In this document: positions 52,601 to 63,995 of the stretch, in pieces
Position numbering within the stretch: position 1 is the stretch's first letter
How the letters are laid out: the number at the start of each line of letters is the position of its first letter
NCBI RefSeq assembly: GCF_964656455.1
Contig: NC_135717.1
Coordinates: forward strand, 6,138,001-6,202,000
Direction: 5' to 3'
Length of the DNA stretch: 64,000 nucleotides
Source of the DNA: Halichoerus grypus
Taxonomy: Eukaryota > Chordata > Mammalia > Carnivora > Phocidae
Translations under genes and position numbers: made by a program
Notes under the pieces: model-generated
Told to the model about the DNA's origin: nothing
Database searches by the model: none
The model's input: the letters and a program-made list of their open reading frames with translations, nothing else

Positions 52601-55600
52601 ACAGTGAACTACTAAGCTCAGACTAGAGGCAGAAGGGTGAACAGCGTCCGTGAGAGTCACAGAGAAGATGACGTTCGGCAAGGCCTGGAAAAACGAATAG
52701 TACTTTCCCTGCTGGGGGTGTGGGAAGGCAGGGCATCATGTCATGCTGGCTCTGGCAAGAGGTCTGGCATGGCTATAGCAAACAAATGGGGACTGCTGGG
52801 AACTTGAGCCGTGGATGGGCTGAGCCTGGCGGAAGGACAGCTCCCAGAAAGCAGGAACACAGGGCCAAGAACAGAGACCCACTAAGGCAATCACTGCTAA
52901 AAGAACAAAGTTCTAATTGATTCAATCAGAAGATGGCTCTCCTCTTCACTGTCGGTTGTTCTGGGACACCTGCCTGCTGTCCATGCCCCACCCCCACCCC
53001 AAACCTCAGGTGCTGGCTTCTTCCTAGGAAATAGGTGGTCTTTGCCTGGCCTCTCTGGATGCCAAAGAGGCAGGAAACCACCCTGGGCCATTCCAGTGGC
53101 CTGGACAGGCACGTACTCACCCTGGCCTTCTGCTTCTCAGCCTGGAGCTGTGCGTCGATCTCCTCAGGGCTTGTGTACTGCCTTGCCCGGCCTTTGTGGC
53201 CTCCCTTTCTCCCTGCACAAAGATTGGCAGTTTAGGAAGGTGGGAGGGAATTGGCTTCCTTGATTGCCCTGAGCCCCAGGGGGCTGTGTCCTGCTTGAGG
53301 TGCTCTCATCAGAGGCTGCAGAGTCCTCCCCCACCCTTCACCCAGCACCACCCAAACCTATACTCTCCTACCTTCACATGTTCAAAGGGACCAAAGGAGC
53401 AACATGTGACCACCTGAGGCAGCCCCAAACTGTGTGCTGCATGTAGCTTCCTACAAATGAGACCCAAGGGGAGGATATGGGGGAGGGCACACCACACATA
53501 ATAACTGGCCAAATCCCATGGTCCCTTAGAAACCAAACACAGTGCACCGAAATGCAGTCAGAACATGTAACACTCACATCCTGCTGTGACTACAGTGGTT
53601 TTTAAATGTTCTGTCACAGCCATGCACTCATCTGATCCTCAGAATAAACCTATGAGGAGTCACAGCTGGTCCTGCTCTGCAGACAAGATACTTAAGATTC
53701 AAATCTCAGCTCTACCACTTGCTAGCTTTTGGCAGGTACTTAACCTCTGAGTCTCCGTTTCTCCATCTGTGTTCTTATCTCCTAGAGTTTTCAGGCGAAC
53801 GAATTTAACATGTGTAAAGCTCTTGGAACGGTGCCTGGCATTGAATAAGCACTACAGAAACGTACGCTACATTTGTTATTTTTCTAATAGGGTATTTTGG
53901 CAGGAGGAAAAAAACAAAGCCACTGACCACATCAGTGATTTACTGTAAATGTCAGAGAATATAATAAAATACTTCACGTTCACCTAAGTGGTATGGTAGA
54001 AAGAAAAAACCTAAAACCTATTGAAAACTTTCTTCTGCTTGGAGTAAGCAGCATAGCCGGCAAAGTTAAAGTTGAGAATGAAGCCGACTACCTTCTAACA
54101 GTTAAAAATGTGACTGTAAATTAAAGCTCATCTAAGAGTATCAGTTTTACAGTCTGACCCTCTTGAGCGAAGACAAAAGACTGACCCCTGCTAAAGCCAA
54201 CAGCCAGTTTTATAGCAGGATGGCACCTGCTCTGCTGGTCCTGGAGGATGCTGGGGGTTGTGGCCTCAATCCATCCCCACCTCTTCTGGAAGCTTCGGCC
54301 CAGCTGACTTCCAGCGAGTGTCTCACTGAGTGCAGAGAATCTGTAATTAGACAGCCAGAGCTCCTCTGGACTCCAGAGCCAGTAGCAGAGAAACAAACCT
54401 CTCTTATTTCCTAGACAGCAGCTGCAAAGCCGTAATTGGGCTGCTATAGACTACACCACCCATTTTTAATGACTACCTGGGTTCCCAGGGGTGTCTCAGT
54501 CTATGCTCATGAAAGTCCTATTTTGAGAGATCAAGCCTGCCGCTTAAAAAAAAAACAAAACCAACACCCTTTCTTGCCCTCTTAATATTCCAGGCAGTAG
54601 TCAAAACTCAAAACTGGCTCCTACAGGCTCTCATCCAGCACACCTGGCTAGGGGAGACTGACCTTAGTTTGGCTTACCATAACTTTTATCAAAAACTGCT
54701 CCTGCCTTTAAAAGTGTTTCACATTTACACAATGGAAACAAGAGGGCATCCTTTTCTCTCAGGGAACTTTATACTTTAAAATAAAAAAAGTCTTTTGTTT
54801 TGCTTTTCAAGCAAATCAACACAAGCAAGAAATGTAAATCGTATCTGCCCATGAAGCTTTTCACAAGCCAAAGATCAAGTCACTTAACCAAGATATTCAG
54901 GATTTTCTAATTCTAACCTCCAACCTTGGCTCAAAGTATCTATGAAATAGGACCCTTAGAGCCAGAATTCTGGAACCGAAAGGGTTCAATCAGCACCCTC
55001 CTTTTGCAGAACACAAGACTGAGAAAAATGGAAGAGACATGGCTCTTGCTACCACAGACGAAATCAGGAGGGAGGTAGGTTTAAATGGATTCGGCTCTGT
55101 AACCCCCAATATCTCTGCAAGTAAAATCAGGAAGTCATTTAGGTTTGAAAAAACTCCAAGTAGATTTCCTGTGGGCTGAAGCATCTTAACCAACATGACA
55201 CATGAGCTACCGCTATTAACCGAACATCTGTTCTGTGCCAGGAGTTTGCCGGGCACTTTGAGTGCTCTATTTTTTTATGACCTCTATCTCCAGCTCTCCA
55301 AGCTAAGGGTTATTAGCCAGGTGCTCCAGATGAGAAAAACAGGCTGGAATTAAGTGATTTCTTCCAAGCCACGGGGTTGGACAGTGACACAGCTAGACTT
55401 CAAGAACTTCTGAGTCTTAGGGAAAAGACAATGAAGGACTGGTCTACCGTGCATCCTCTATTTTCCTGGCCAAGAAGCTGACAAAACCCTACAAATAATG
55501 CTTAATGGGCACTTAACTGTGATGCGCGCTCCACGTGGATTACCTAGTTTAAGCCTCCCACCTGTACTATGAGGTAGGTACAATCATAAGCCCGGTTTGC

Positions 55601-56142
55601 AAATGAGAAAACCCAAACACAGGGAGGTGAAGCGACTGGCTCAAAAGCACACATGGAGCCGCTGACGAATAGGGGCGGTCAAAGCCAAGTCGGCCAGGCT
55701 CGAGCATCGAGTTAGGTCTCATTCGGCAGGCCCGGCTCGCCCAGAGCTCGAGAGGGCCCACGTTTTACGCGCAAGGCAGAGGGCCCGGCACAGGCGCGGG
55801 ACGCGGTGACTCAGTCCCCGGCTAGAAGCGGGAGGAAACTCCAGATCCCCCAGGCCAGGAGAAGTGCGCCCTAGATCCGGCCTTCCGTGTCGGCGAGGAC
55901 CCGGAGCCTCAGAGTCTCCCCAGGCCCACGAAGGAGGGGCTCGTGGCCACTCCGGTCCTCAGTTTCTCCATTCGGACAATTGGGCGTCGAGGCCCACACC
56001 TGGCCCTCAGCCGGCGCGGACGTCCTCCCTCTGCGCCACTCTCCGAGACGCCCGCGGGCTGAATGAACAGCGGGTGCCGGACTCGGGCAGCCCCTCGAGG
56101 CCCGCGGGCCACGCGCGTTCGGCCCTCACCTCCTTTAGGCAT
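46610..56142 (-). CDS. PDAP1: PDAP1, 28 kDa heat- and acid-stable phosphoprotein (182 aa, 6 coding exons)
   Basis: On the minus strand the coding exons are 56142-56130, 53212-53121, 51803-51693, 50082-49961, 47926-47775 and 46668-46610, all GT-AG, totalling 182 codons plus TAG. The protein has a basic glycine-rich start ([15 protein letters not shown]), a charged segment, an acidic serine cluster at residues 58-71 ([14 protein letters not shown]), a central [16 protein letters not shown] stretch, and a long Lys/Glu-rich predicted helix to the C-terminus (SLSLNK). The serines at 61 and 64 correspond to Ser60/Ser63, casein kinase 2 sites in human. Human PDAP1 is 181 aa from memory; the extra residue falls in the Glu/Gly run at about 36-45. 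Reported roles are PDGF-A binding, RNA binding and B-cell stress protection; the molecular function remains unsettled. It faces ARPC1B tail to tail and BUD31 head to head. Confidence 0.95.
46700..47770. other. PDAP1: PDAP1 last intron
   Basis: About 1.1 kb between the last two coding exons. It is GC-rich, with no repeat or open frame I can support. Confidence 0.5.
47930..49955. other. PDAP1: PDAP1 intron between the fourth and fifth coding exons
   Basis: About 2 kb without a recognisable SINE. It contains an uninterrupted G14 run at 48956-48969. Nothing else stands out. Confidence 0.5.
51000..51660 (+). repeat. L2 element, fragmentary
   Basis: AAAAGCAAGTCTGGTCATCT, GAGCAAGGACTCTGTCCGCA and GGCACTCGATCAACGTTTGCTGACTGAATGAG-type ending follow the L2 3' order. 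It abuts the third PDAP1 coding exon at 51693. Confidence 0.7.
52170..52460 (+). repeat. L2-like fragment
   Basis: CTTGCCCACACATTCTCCAA, TGCCAGCCCCTCCGTCAAGC and GGGCTCCCAGGCACTTCACA resemble mid-L2 sequence. Low certainty. Confidence 0.4.
53690..53880 (+). repeat. MIR element
   Basis: AAATCTCAGCTCTACCACTT, GGTACTTAACCTCTGAGTCT and GGAACGGTGCCTGGCATTGA are a well-preserved MIR. It lies in PDAP1 intron 1. Confidence 0.85.
55280..55650. repeat. MIR-type fragments, two
   Basis: AGATGAGAAAAACAGGCTGG (near 55330) and ACTATGAGGTAGGTACAATC with AAATGAGAAAACCCAAACAC (near 55566-55620) are typical of MIR-family scraps. They lie just upstream of the CpG island. Confidence 0.5.
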
Positions 56143-56850
56143 CGCGGCTCCAGCGGCTGCGGCGGCGGCGGCGGCGGCGCCTCGAACTGACACCGGAACC
56201 GGAAACACCTCGGGCTCGACTTCTTCCGACCGGCTCAGTTTTCCTCAGCGCTCCGCCGCCGCCGCCGCGAGGGCCGGGGACCTCAGGGAAGCCGGCGCAC
56301 GGAGACTGTCCCGCGCGTCGCCTGAGTCCAGGCTCGCCTGCACGCTGCCCCGGCAACAGTGCCTCCGGCCCCCCCGCCCCGGGGAGACGCGTGAGCCTGC
56401 CGGTCTCCCCGCAGGATTTGAGGGCAAAAGGCAACAGCGGCTGTAAAATTATATACAGGCAAAACTGCGGACACCTAAGGTGACGCAATCTCCGCGCGAG
56501 GTGGGGGGGGCTCCGCGAGGACCTCAGCCTGAAGCTATCACCTGGGAAGCGGAAGCCGTCGGGAGAGAAGTGGCGGCTGACGGTGACGGGTTTTCAGGTG
56601 AGCCCTTTTCTGTATTCTCCAGTACCTTGGTAACGGCTAGGACCAGGAATCGGAGGTCTACACTGGCCCAGAAGCGATCGGAGCGGCTGGACAGGGGTGG
56701 GTTCGGGCCTCTGGAGCGGGAGGTCAGAGTGAGTTCCCGAGAGGAGGTGGCGCCTCGCTCGTTCTGCCCAGAGAATAGGAGATTTGGGGATTTTCTTGTT
56801 TCTAGGCACCCCCTCCTCCCTCTCTTTTCTCTGCCGAGAACGTTTTCTGT
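55700..56850. promoter_or_regulatory. CpG-rich divergent promoter of PDAP1 (-) and BUD31 (+)
   Basis: A CpG island without a TATA box spans the head-to-head starts of the two genes. On the PDAP1 side are two direct GGAA cores (CACCGGAACCGGAAACACC at 56191-56209) and an inverted one (CTTCTTCCG near 56219). On the BUD31 side a GCGGAAGCC ETS-like core lies at 56549-56557. Repeated ETS-type sites are common in housekeeping divergent promoters. Two short triplet runs flank the centre: (GGC)6 at 56161-56178, in the PDAP1 5' UTR, and about (CCG)5 at 56253-56267. Confidence 0.8.
56530..56597 (+). other. BUD31: Probable non-coding exon 1 of BUD31
   Basis: A donor (TTTTCAG then GTGAGC) ends an exon at 56597 inside the CpG island, and the next BUD31 acceptor is at 58477. 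This fits the family's non-coding first exon. The 5' end is approximate. Confidence 0.55.
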
Positions 56851-57436
56851 TTAAATACTGTTTGTTCTTGTAAGCCCGGTTCAGATGCCGTGGTCTCTAG
56901 GAGCCTTTCCTACTATCCCGACCCTCAGGTTTTCCCTCCCAAGCTCCGAACGCCTTTCCACTCGTTTCCTCTCCCGAGCGCTGCCACCTCTTGATCCAGG
57001 TGCCTCCTACCTGTTACCTCCCCTGGGTAACACATGGACCAGGGCTCTCGAATTTCCCTGAGTCATGGCAAAGTGGTCATCCCGTATTTTTGTCTTCTCG
57101 GCCCGTGCGCGCTGGGGCAGGGTCCAGGTTCTGGCCATCTGTGGCTGCAGCGCAGGGGAGACACGTGCAAAGACCACAGATTTGGGAGTCAGGAGCCTCC
57201 CGATCAGAATCATACTCCGCCAGTTCTCAGCTGTTGTGACCCAGACTTTACCTCTAGAAGTTTCATTCCTCACCTGTAAGGTCGCTAATGGAGAATTCAT
57301 GAAAAGGAGCCTGGGGATGTGTGTGTGCGCGCCCGGTGCTGGGGCACTTTGTAAACTGTCAGGCACCCCACAGAAGGGAGGGACTGGTTGAGTTTGGGAG
57401 AGAGGAGTCTGCTGTGCTTCAAAATAGGAGATAATT

Positions 57437-57741
57437 CTGAAACAGTGCAATATATGTTAAGAAAGAAAGAAGAAGAATGTAGCAGGAGGGGAAGAATGAA
57501 GGGGGGGAAATCGGAGGGGGAGAAGAACCATGAGAGACGATGGACTCTGAAAAACAAACTGAGGGTTCTAGAGGGGAGGGGGGTGGGAGGATGGGTTAGC
57601 CTGGTGATGGGTATTGAGGAGGGCACGTTCTGCATGGAGCACTGGGTGTTATGCACAAACAATGAATCATGGAACACTATATCTAAAACTAATGATGTAA
57701 TGTATGGGGATTAACATAACAATAAAAAAATTTAAAAAAAG
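57437..57741 (+). repeat. Young 5'-truncated L1 3' end in BUD31 intron 1
   Basis: It starts CTGAAACAGTGCAATATATG and ends with AATAAAAAAATTTAAAAAAA. The duplication AATAGGAGATAATT is perfect at 57423-57436 and 57742-57755. It is the sense-strand twin of 3130-3515. Confidence 0.93.
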
Positions 57742-58079
57742 AATAGGAGATAATTAACCTGAACCCTCTTTGCCAGCTAGGAAATGCTATGTGGTTTGAA
57801 AAATGTTTTCTTTGGATTTGTACTGGCCTATTGTATGGGCTTTATAATGACTTGCCTTTATGTAATGTCTTTGTTGGGTTTCAGAGACTCTCTGCAATCC
57901 AGCTAATTCACTGCCCTCATTTTACAGACAAGACTGAGGACCTGAAGGGGAAGGTGACCTCCCAAAAGTCACAGAGTAATTGGTAGAGTTGGACAAGAAC
58001 CTAAGCCTGTAACTGAAGAGACCAGAGGTCTTTCTGTTATACTTCTTGGGAAGCAGACAGTAAGGTACTTTGGCTCTAT

Positions 58080-58290
58080 ACCATCTTTTTCCCTTTTAAA
58101 CCCTCGTTTTCTCAGCTCTCCCAACCATAGGCCTTCTCACACTGTTATTGTAATTACCTTCTCACTGTTTCCTTGCTAGAATGTCACCTTCCCAATGACA
58201 GAAGTTGTGTCTTACTGCTTGTTCTTTGTTCCCAACATCCAGTACAGGGCCAGGCTCATAGGTGATGTTAAGGATAACGGGAAAAATCTA
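58080..58290 (+). repeat. L2 3' fragment
   Basis: TGCTAGAATGTCACCTTCCC, TGTGTCTTACTGCTTGTTC and CAGTACAGGGCCAGGCTCAT follow L2 order. Confidence 0.65.
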
Positions 58291-58477
58291 CTAAACACAT
58301 TTAATGCAGGCATGTTCCATATAATTATAATGAAATCTTCTAGATTCTAGTGTTCCCATTTTACAGATGAGGAAACAAATTTAGGGAAGGGAATGTGCAC
58401 CAAAAGGGTAACTGGTGAAGGCCTTTGGGGAGCTCAGGTTCAGAAACCAATCCATTTAATTTCTCCCCCTTCTCCAG

Positions 58478-58504
58478 ATCTTTGCAAATTATCTTGTAGA
58501 AAAA
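58478..58504 (+). other. BUD31: BUD31 5' UTR part of the start-codon exon
   Basis: A long pyrimidine tract (TTTCTCCCCCTTCTCCAG) ends at 58477, so the exon begins 27 bases before the ATG, which has A at -3. Confidence 0.8.
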
Positions 58505-61500
58505 ATGCCCAAAGTGAAAAGGAGCCGGAAAGCTCCCCCAGATGGTTGGGAGTTGATCGAACCAACACTGGATGAATTGGATCAAAAGATGAGAGAAGGT
58601 AAGTAAGTGGGGGAGTTTCTAACTGGGTGAGCTGTGTCTAAGAGTCACAGGCTTCGATGTCTCCAGGGGCCAGGCAGAAATGCGGGTATCACATGGGCAT
58701 AGACAGCCCCACTGTGGCCTCCAGACACTGACCTGTTTTGTTTGCTTCTTAACTCAGAATATTAGGAGTTCTGGAAAATAAGATGGCACTAATGAAAAGG
58801 TCCTCAAAGACATTTTGGGGCCAACTTTGATATAAAAGTCTTAGAGAATAAAGATTGAATAGTCTACCTCTAATTATTTACTGTTCTGGTTAAGTACCTA
58901 TTTAGAGTCTTACAAAATGTTTACTTGGAAAATCCCGTCCTTTTTCATGTTCACATTTTCCGTTAAGAGTTTTATCCAGATTTTTCTTGCTGGTCTCTGA
59001 CACGGTTTTCACCACTTTGTTTTTGCATTATCTACTAGTTTTCCAGAATGTACCATGTTCAGTTTCTTCAAAATGCTGTATGATCTTGAACTTGATTAAT
59101 CAGTGTAGTGTCTTTTTAGAAATCTTATCTGAAGCCACGAGCATCTGTTGGCCTTACAGGATCACAGTATGATCCCTTACTCAATTGCTTTTTTTTTTAA
59201 ATTTTTTTGAGAGAAGAGAGAGTGCGGGGCCTGGGGGGTCAGGGCAGGGGAGAGAGAATCTTAAGCAAGTTCCACATCCAGCACAGAGCCCGATACATGG
59301 CTCCATCTCACAACCCTGAGATCATGACCTGAGCCGAAATCAAGAGTGGGACACTCAACCGACTAAGCCACCCCAGCACCCCTAAATAACTGCTTTTGTA
59401 AGGATTTTAAACTATTTGAAAATCAAGCATAAACAAATAATGGACATTTAGTTTTTTAAAGAATTAACATTTTAAAAGAATTGTTGCTGAGGTTTTGAAG
59501 TTAATCAAACATTTCTTTCGAAGTTTTTGGCATTCACCAAGTGGCAGGAATCTAGATCTAGTCTATGCTGTGATGCCCGTACCTCTGGCCTCTCCTCCTA
59601 CACTCACTGGGGCAGGACTCCACATCACCCACTGAAAGGCGCTTTCCACTTTGTGTGTGAACCTGTATAAAACAACGTCCAAGAATGTTCACATGGTCTT
59701 GTGAAAATGGGTCCAAAAGGGATTTTTTAAAAATGGGAGTGCTGCTTTGATTAAAAGATTGAGAAATGACAAAAGCACAGGGAGGGACGCTCTGTTTCCA
59801 GATGCCTTATAAGCATGTTTGCCCCCCACCTTTTTAATTGAGATCTGACATAAAACATTTTATGTTTTAGCTGTATGTGATTTGATGTATGTATATATTA
59901 TGAAATGATTGACAATAATTTAAGATCCATTACCTCACAGTTTTTTCTTTTTCTTGTGAGAACTTTTAAGGTCTACTCTTTTAGCAACTTATAAATACAC
60001 AATACAGTATTGTAAATTGTAGTCACCGTTCCCCAGGATTTATTTATAACTGGAAGCTTGCACCTGTGACCCCCTTCCCCCATTTCACCCAGCACCCCCC
60101 TTGTTTCTTGAGGACTCTGATCAGATGTCCCCTTGTGCCTTCTTTGATCACCTGTATAAAATGTCAGTCCCCACTTCCCCTTCTGTTTTCTCTTCTTTTT
60201 TGTGGCCTTTACCACTTAGCCCCACGTGCCGATCCGCCTCCCTCCCCGGGAATGCCACCCAGAGCTGCTCTGCCTGCCCCACTGCTGTGCCTTCAACACC
60301 CAGAGCAGGGCCTCGGCTGCAGCAGGCACGGTGTGCACTTGCTCAGTCCGCAACACCTGCCTTTTGCTTGGATCACAGAATCCTGTGTGTGGAGCTGAAC
60401 TCTACATCCTAAGTAATAGCATGGCCCCAAAGTTGGAGAAATGGAGGTACAGTTTTCTTGACCACTCCTTATCTTTCTCCTCTGCTCTAAAAACTGAGTG
60501 GAGGTGGTAGACAAAGATCAACTTGTAACTGCTAACAGAAAGAGACTTGCCACTTGAAACAATCCTGTTTAAGTCATGTGGCTTATTTTTTTATCTTTTA
60601 AAATAACAGCTCTATTGAGATTGAAGTCCTATTCTGTAAAATTTGCCCTTATACAGTGTTCAGTGTATTCGGAGTTGGGCAACCCTTACCTCCTGAAGAA
60701 ACCCTGCACCCTTTGGTAGTTACCCCCTTCCCCCTTCTCCCCAGCTCTCCCAGTTTGAGCAACCACTCGTCTACTTTCTGTCTCTGTACATCATCATTTG
60801 GTAGGGGGGCTTTGGGGACTAGTTTCTTTCACTTGGCATCATGTTTTCAAGGTTCATCCGTGTTGTAGCAGGTCATTTCTTGTTCTGGTTGAATGATTCT
60901 TCATGGTGTGGGTGGGTTTTGTTTATCTATTCATCAGCTGATGGATACCAGGATTGTTTCTACTTTTTGGCTGTTGTGAATACTGCTGCTTGCACATTCA
61001 TGAGAGTTTTTGTGGGCATGTGTGTTTTCAGTTCTCTGGGCTATATACCCAGCAGGAGAACCGCGAGGGCTTATGGTAACTTTAACTTCCTGGGGAAGAG
61101 CCATCTCTAAAGTCAAGAGCCTATTCTCCAGAGAGGCTGCACCATGTTACACTTCCACCAGCGGCCTGTGATCCAATTTTCCTACATCCTCAACACTTGT
61201 GATGGTCTTTTTGATGATAGCCAACCTAGAGGGTTATGAAGTAGGATTTATTCTTTATTCCTGGTTATTAAAAAAAAAGGGGGGGTGCCTGGGTGGCTCA
61301 GTTGGTTAAACCGCTGCCTTCAGCTCAAGCCATGATTCCAGAGTCCTGGGATCGAGCCCCGCATCGGGCTCCTTGCTCATGCAGGAAGCCTGCTTCTCCC
61401 TCTGCCTGCCGCTCCCCCTGCTTGTGCTCTTTTTCTCTTGCTCTCTCTCTCTCTGTCTCAAATAAGTAAATAAAATCTTTAAAAAACCCAAAAAAACAAG

Positions 61501-63807
61501 GAGCGCCTGGGTGGCTCAGTTGTTAAGCATCTACCTTCGGCTCAGGTCATGATCCCAGGGTCCTGGGATGGAGCCCCACATCGGGCTCCCTGCTCTGCGG
61601 GAAGCCTGCTTCTCCCTCTCCCGCTCCCCCTGCTTGGTGTTCCCTCTCTCACTGTGTCTCTCTGTGTCAACTAAATAAAATCTTTAAAAAAAATAAAAAT
61701 TAAAAAAAACAACAACACTGCATCCTGTGCAATGAACACTACCTGCCACAAGAAAACAAAGACACACCTTTTTCTCCCCAGCTGAAACAGAACCTCATGA
61801 GGGAAAGAGGAAAGTGGAATCTCTGTGGCCTATCTTCAGGATCCACCACCAAAAAACCCGGTATATTTTTGACCTCTTTTACAAGAGGAAAGCCATAAGC
61901 AGAGGTAATGAACTAAATTCTCTCGGTCTCACCAACTTGAGTAGCTTTCACATTTACTTCATGGTTCTTGTTCTTGCAACCTCAGCAAGTGTCAAGTTTT
62001 CTTATTGGTAAAAAAAAAAGCGGGGAGGGGTCAGCGTTGGCTAAATATTCTTTCTAGTGAAGAGTAGTGATGGGCCGGGGCTGGGGAAGCTTTGTGATAC
62101 CATGGTCTGATGCCCTTTCCCTTCTTTTTGACAGAACTATATGAATACTGTATTAAAGAAGGCTATGCAGATAAAAATCTGATAGCAAAGTGGAAAAAGC
62201 AGGGCTATGAGAACTTATGCTGCCTGCGCTGCATTCAGACACGGGACACCAATTTTGGAACAAACTGCATTTGCCGGGTCCCCAAAAGCAAGCTGGAAGT
62301 GGTAACGTCTCTACCCCTGTAATGTCTGATGATCAAGTTTGAGGTCACTTTTTCAGTTCGGAAGTCCGCCCTAGTTGACCGCAAGGGATCGAACATGATT
62401 TTGCTGACTGTCCTGCTGGCCATGCCCCAGGGAGTGAGTCCCTCTCCTGAGCAGTCCATGCTGGGCAGCGTGGCAACAGTCATGTGTTAGGTCTGGGGGC
62501 CAACTCAACTGCACCCTTGGGCAAGTTATTGAATTCCTTCCCCACATAGGAAGTGGGGGTGAGAACACCCACCCCCAAGGTGGTGGGGAGGGCTGAGTCA
62601 GGGGAGCATGCTCACCCCAGGTACCCTTTTCTCCAGGCCTTCTCCCCAGATGTGTTCCGTTGTATTTCTTCTGTCAGAACTTTGTTCTAAAACTCACTGG
62701 GCAGCTCAGGAACAGTGCTGCACATGTAGTTGCTGAGCTGACGGCGTCAGCCTCTCTGAAATGGAACTGCAGAGGGAGGGAGGTGGTTCCTGGGACATAG
62801 GCCATGGTCGCCTTTGAGTGCGGCCCCTTGGCTGACCATGGTGGGCCCAGCTGGGCGGGCAGGCCAGACTGCCCACCTCCCAAGGGGCCACCTGTCACAC
62901 AGGTGCCTCATCACCAGTCCCTTGATGTTGCAGACCAGTTCTGGTTTATAAAACTCTGGGCCAAGGGCTTTAGCTCAGCAGGCAGCTCTGTCTCCCTGAA
63001 TCATCTGTAAAGTCAGGGAGCAGTGGACATCGAATGAGGGCCCAAGGACATCAAATTCTTCCTTAAGGGAAGAATCTGGGTGCCAGTTTTCTGATGGCAT
63101 GGAGAGGTGGTGGAATGGCGGAAGCCACCGCACCCCCCCCCCCGATTCTATGGTGGCATTTGGTCGGGGGTGCTGCCCCAGCCCTGTGGCCAGAGTAGAA
63201 CCTGTTTCTGATTTAGTTGAGTTTCACCATCTAATCTTGTTTGTTTAGGTAAGGGTTTTACTCCTCCAAAAAAGAGAATAAAGGAAAGTATACACAGACC
63301 ACTGCTGTAGGGCCTTCTGTCTGTTGGGCAGGCCCTCAGCCGGACATCCGGGCACACCTGGCCCAAGGGACAAGACCCTTCTGCTGCCACTCAGATTCCG
63401 GTGCACATCCTCTGCCCCTGTGCCCCCACTAGAACGTTCCCCAGCCCAGAGGCCCTGAGCCCCCTGAGCAGTAGCAGACCCACTTCCAGCTCACTGCAGG
63501 GTAGGTCATACTCACTTCATGGAACAACAAGAATCATTCACAGATTTTTTTTTTTTACTTTTTGGGGGTCAAGTACGTACAGTGTGCATAAATTCAGCAC
63601 ACAGAGGTATAGCTTCAGTGTCAGCAGCATGATTGTATCGGTCATGAAGATTTTCTGAGGAGTGTCCTGTAGACAGTGAATGTCCAGTTGCCCCCCTTGT
63701 TGCGGGGGACGAGGTGGGCGTGGCAGGAGCGCAGCATCAGCTGTCCTCTGTTGCAGGGCCGGATCATCGAGTGCACACACTGCGGCTGCCGGGGCTGCTC
63801 CGGCTGA
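58505..63807 (+). CDS. BUD31: BUD31 (G10), spliceosome-associated zinc-binding protein (144 aa, 4 coding exons)
   Basis: Coding exons join 58505-58598, 61782-61904, 62135-62301 and 63757-63807 (TGA); phases close to exactly 144 codons. The N-terminus [20 protein letters not shown] carries a basic nuclear-targeting patch. The C-terminal third is cysteine-rich: Cys101, 102, 105, 117 and 119, then Cys134, His136, Cys137, 139 and 142. These are the ligands of the zinc clusters seen in the BUD31/Bud31p family. The protein is a core component of the activated spliceosome near the U2/U6 active site and is among the most conserved eukaryotic proteins. The final exon codes for only 16 residues but holds half of the zinc ligands, so retention of the last intron would remove them. 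That intron is in frame for seven further codons before a stop. The gene diverges from PDAP1 and shares its promoter. Confidence 0.98.
59189..59381 (-). repeat. CAN SINE, diverged
   Basis: T-rich left end, ACAACCCTGAGATCATGACC, right end AAGCCACCCCAGCACCCCT. Its head resembles the right half of the chimera at 1872-1945. Confidence 0.88.
60050..60360 (+). repeat. L2-like fragment
   Basis: TTCTTTGATCACCTGTATAA, TTTACCACTTAGCCCC and ACCCAGAGCAGGGCCTCGGC are L2-like. Boundaries are uncertain. Confidence 0.5.
60590..61265 (-). repeat. Old L1 fragment, antisense
   Basis: TTTCTACTTTTTGGCTGTTG, CATGTTTTCAAGGTTCATCC and AGCCAACCTAGAGGGTTATG are antisense L1 phrases. It is related to, but diverged from, 1946-3129. 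Confidence 0.75.
61283..61495 (+). repeat. CAN SINE
   Basis: Head GGGGGTGCCTGGGTGGCTCA; the tail contains AAATAAGTAAATAAAATC and A-rich DNA. It is first of a tandem pair inside the old L1. Confidence 0.92.
61501..61715 (+). repeat. CAN SINE close to a BUD31 acceptor
   Basis: Head GAGCGCCTGGGTGGCTCAGT, tail AAATAAAATCTTTAAAAAAA. Its A-rich tail ends about 66 bases before the BUD31 exon at 61782. Confidence 0.92.
62310..63750. other. BUD31: Last BUD31 intron
   Basis: About 1.45 kb of mainly unique GC-rich sequence with a C run near 63133-63143. I see no SINE and no additional exon. Confidence 0.5.
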
Positions 63808-63989
63808 GGCCCTGAGGACCTGAGGACCTGACCCGTCTTCACCCTGAACTTGGGACTTACGGGTTTCTGCCTGTCGCGCCACCCCCTTTCCTGGGAGCAG
63901 CTGTTCTCGCGGAGCAGTGCTCTGGGCCTGAGTTGGAGCATGGTCTCTATATGTAAAGGCTTTGGTGTTTCTCAGCTGTGATTTGTAGG

Positions 63990-63995
63990 AATAAA
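63990..63995 (+). terminator. BUD31: BUD31 poly(A) signal AATAAA
   Basis: AATAAA lies 182 bases after the stop codon, five bases from the window edge. The cleavage site falls outside the window. Confidence 0.8.
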
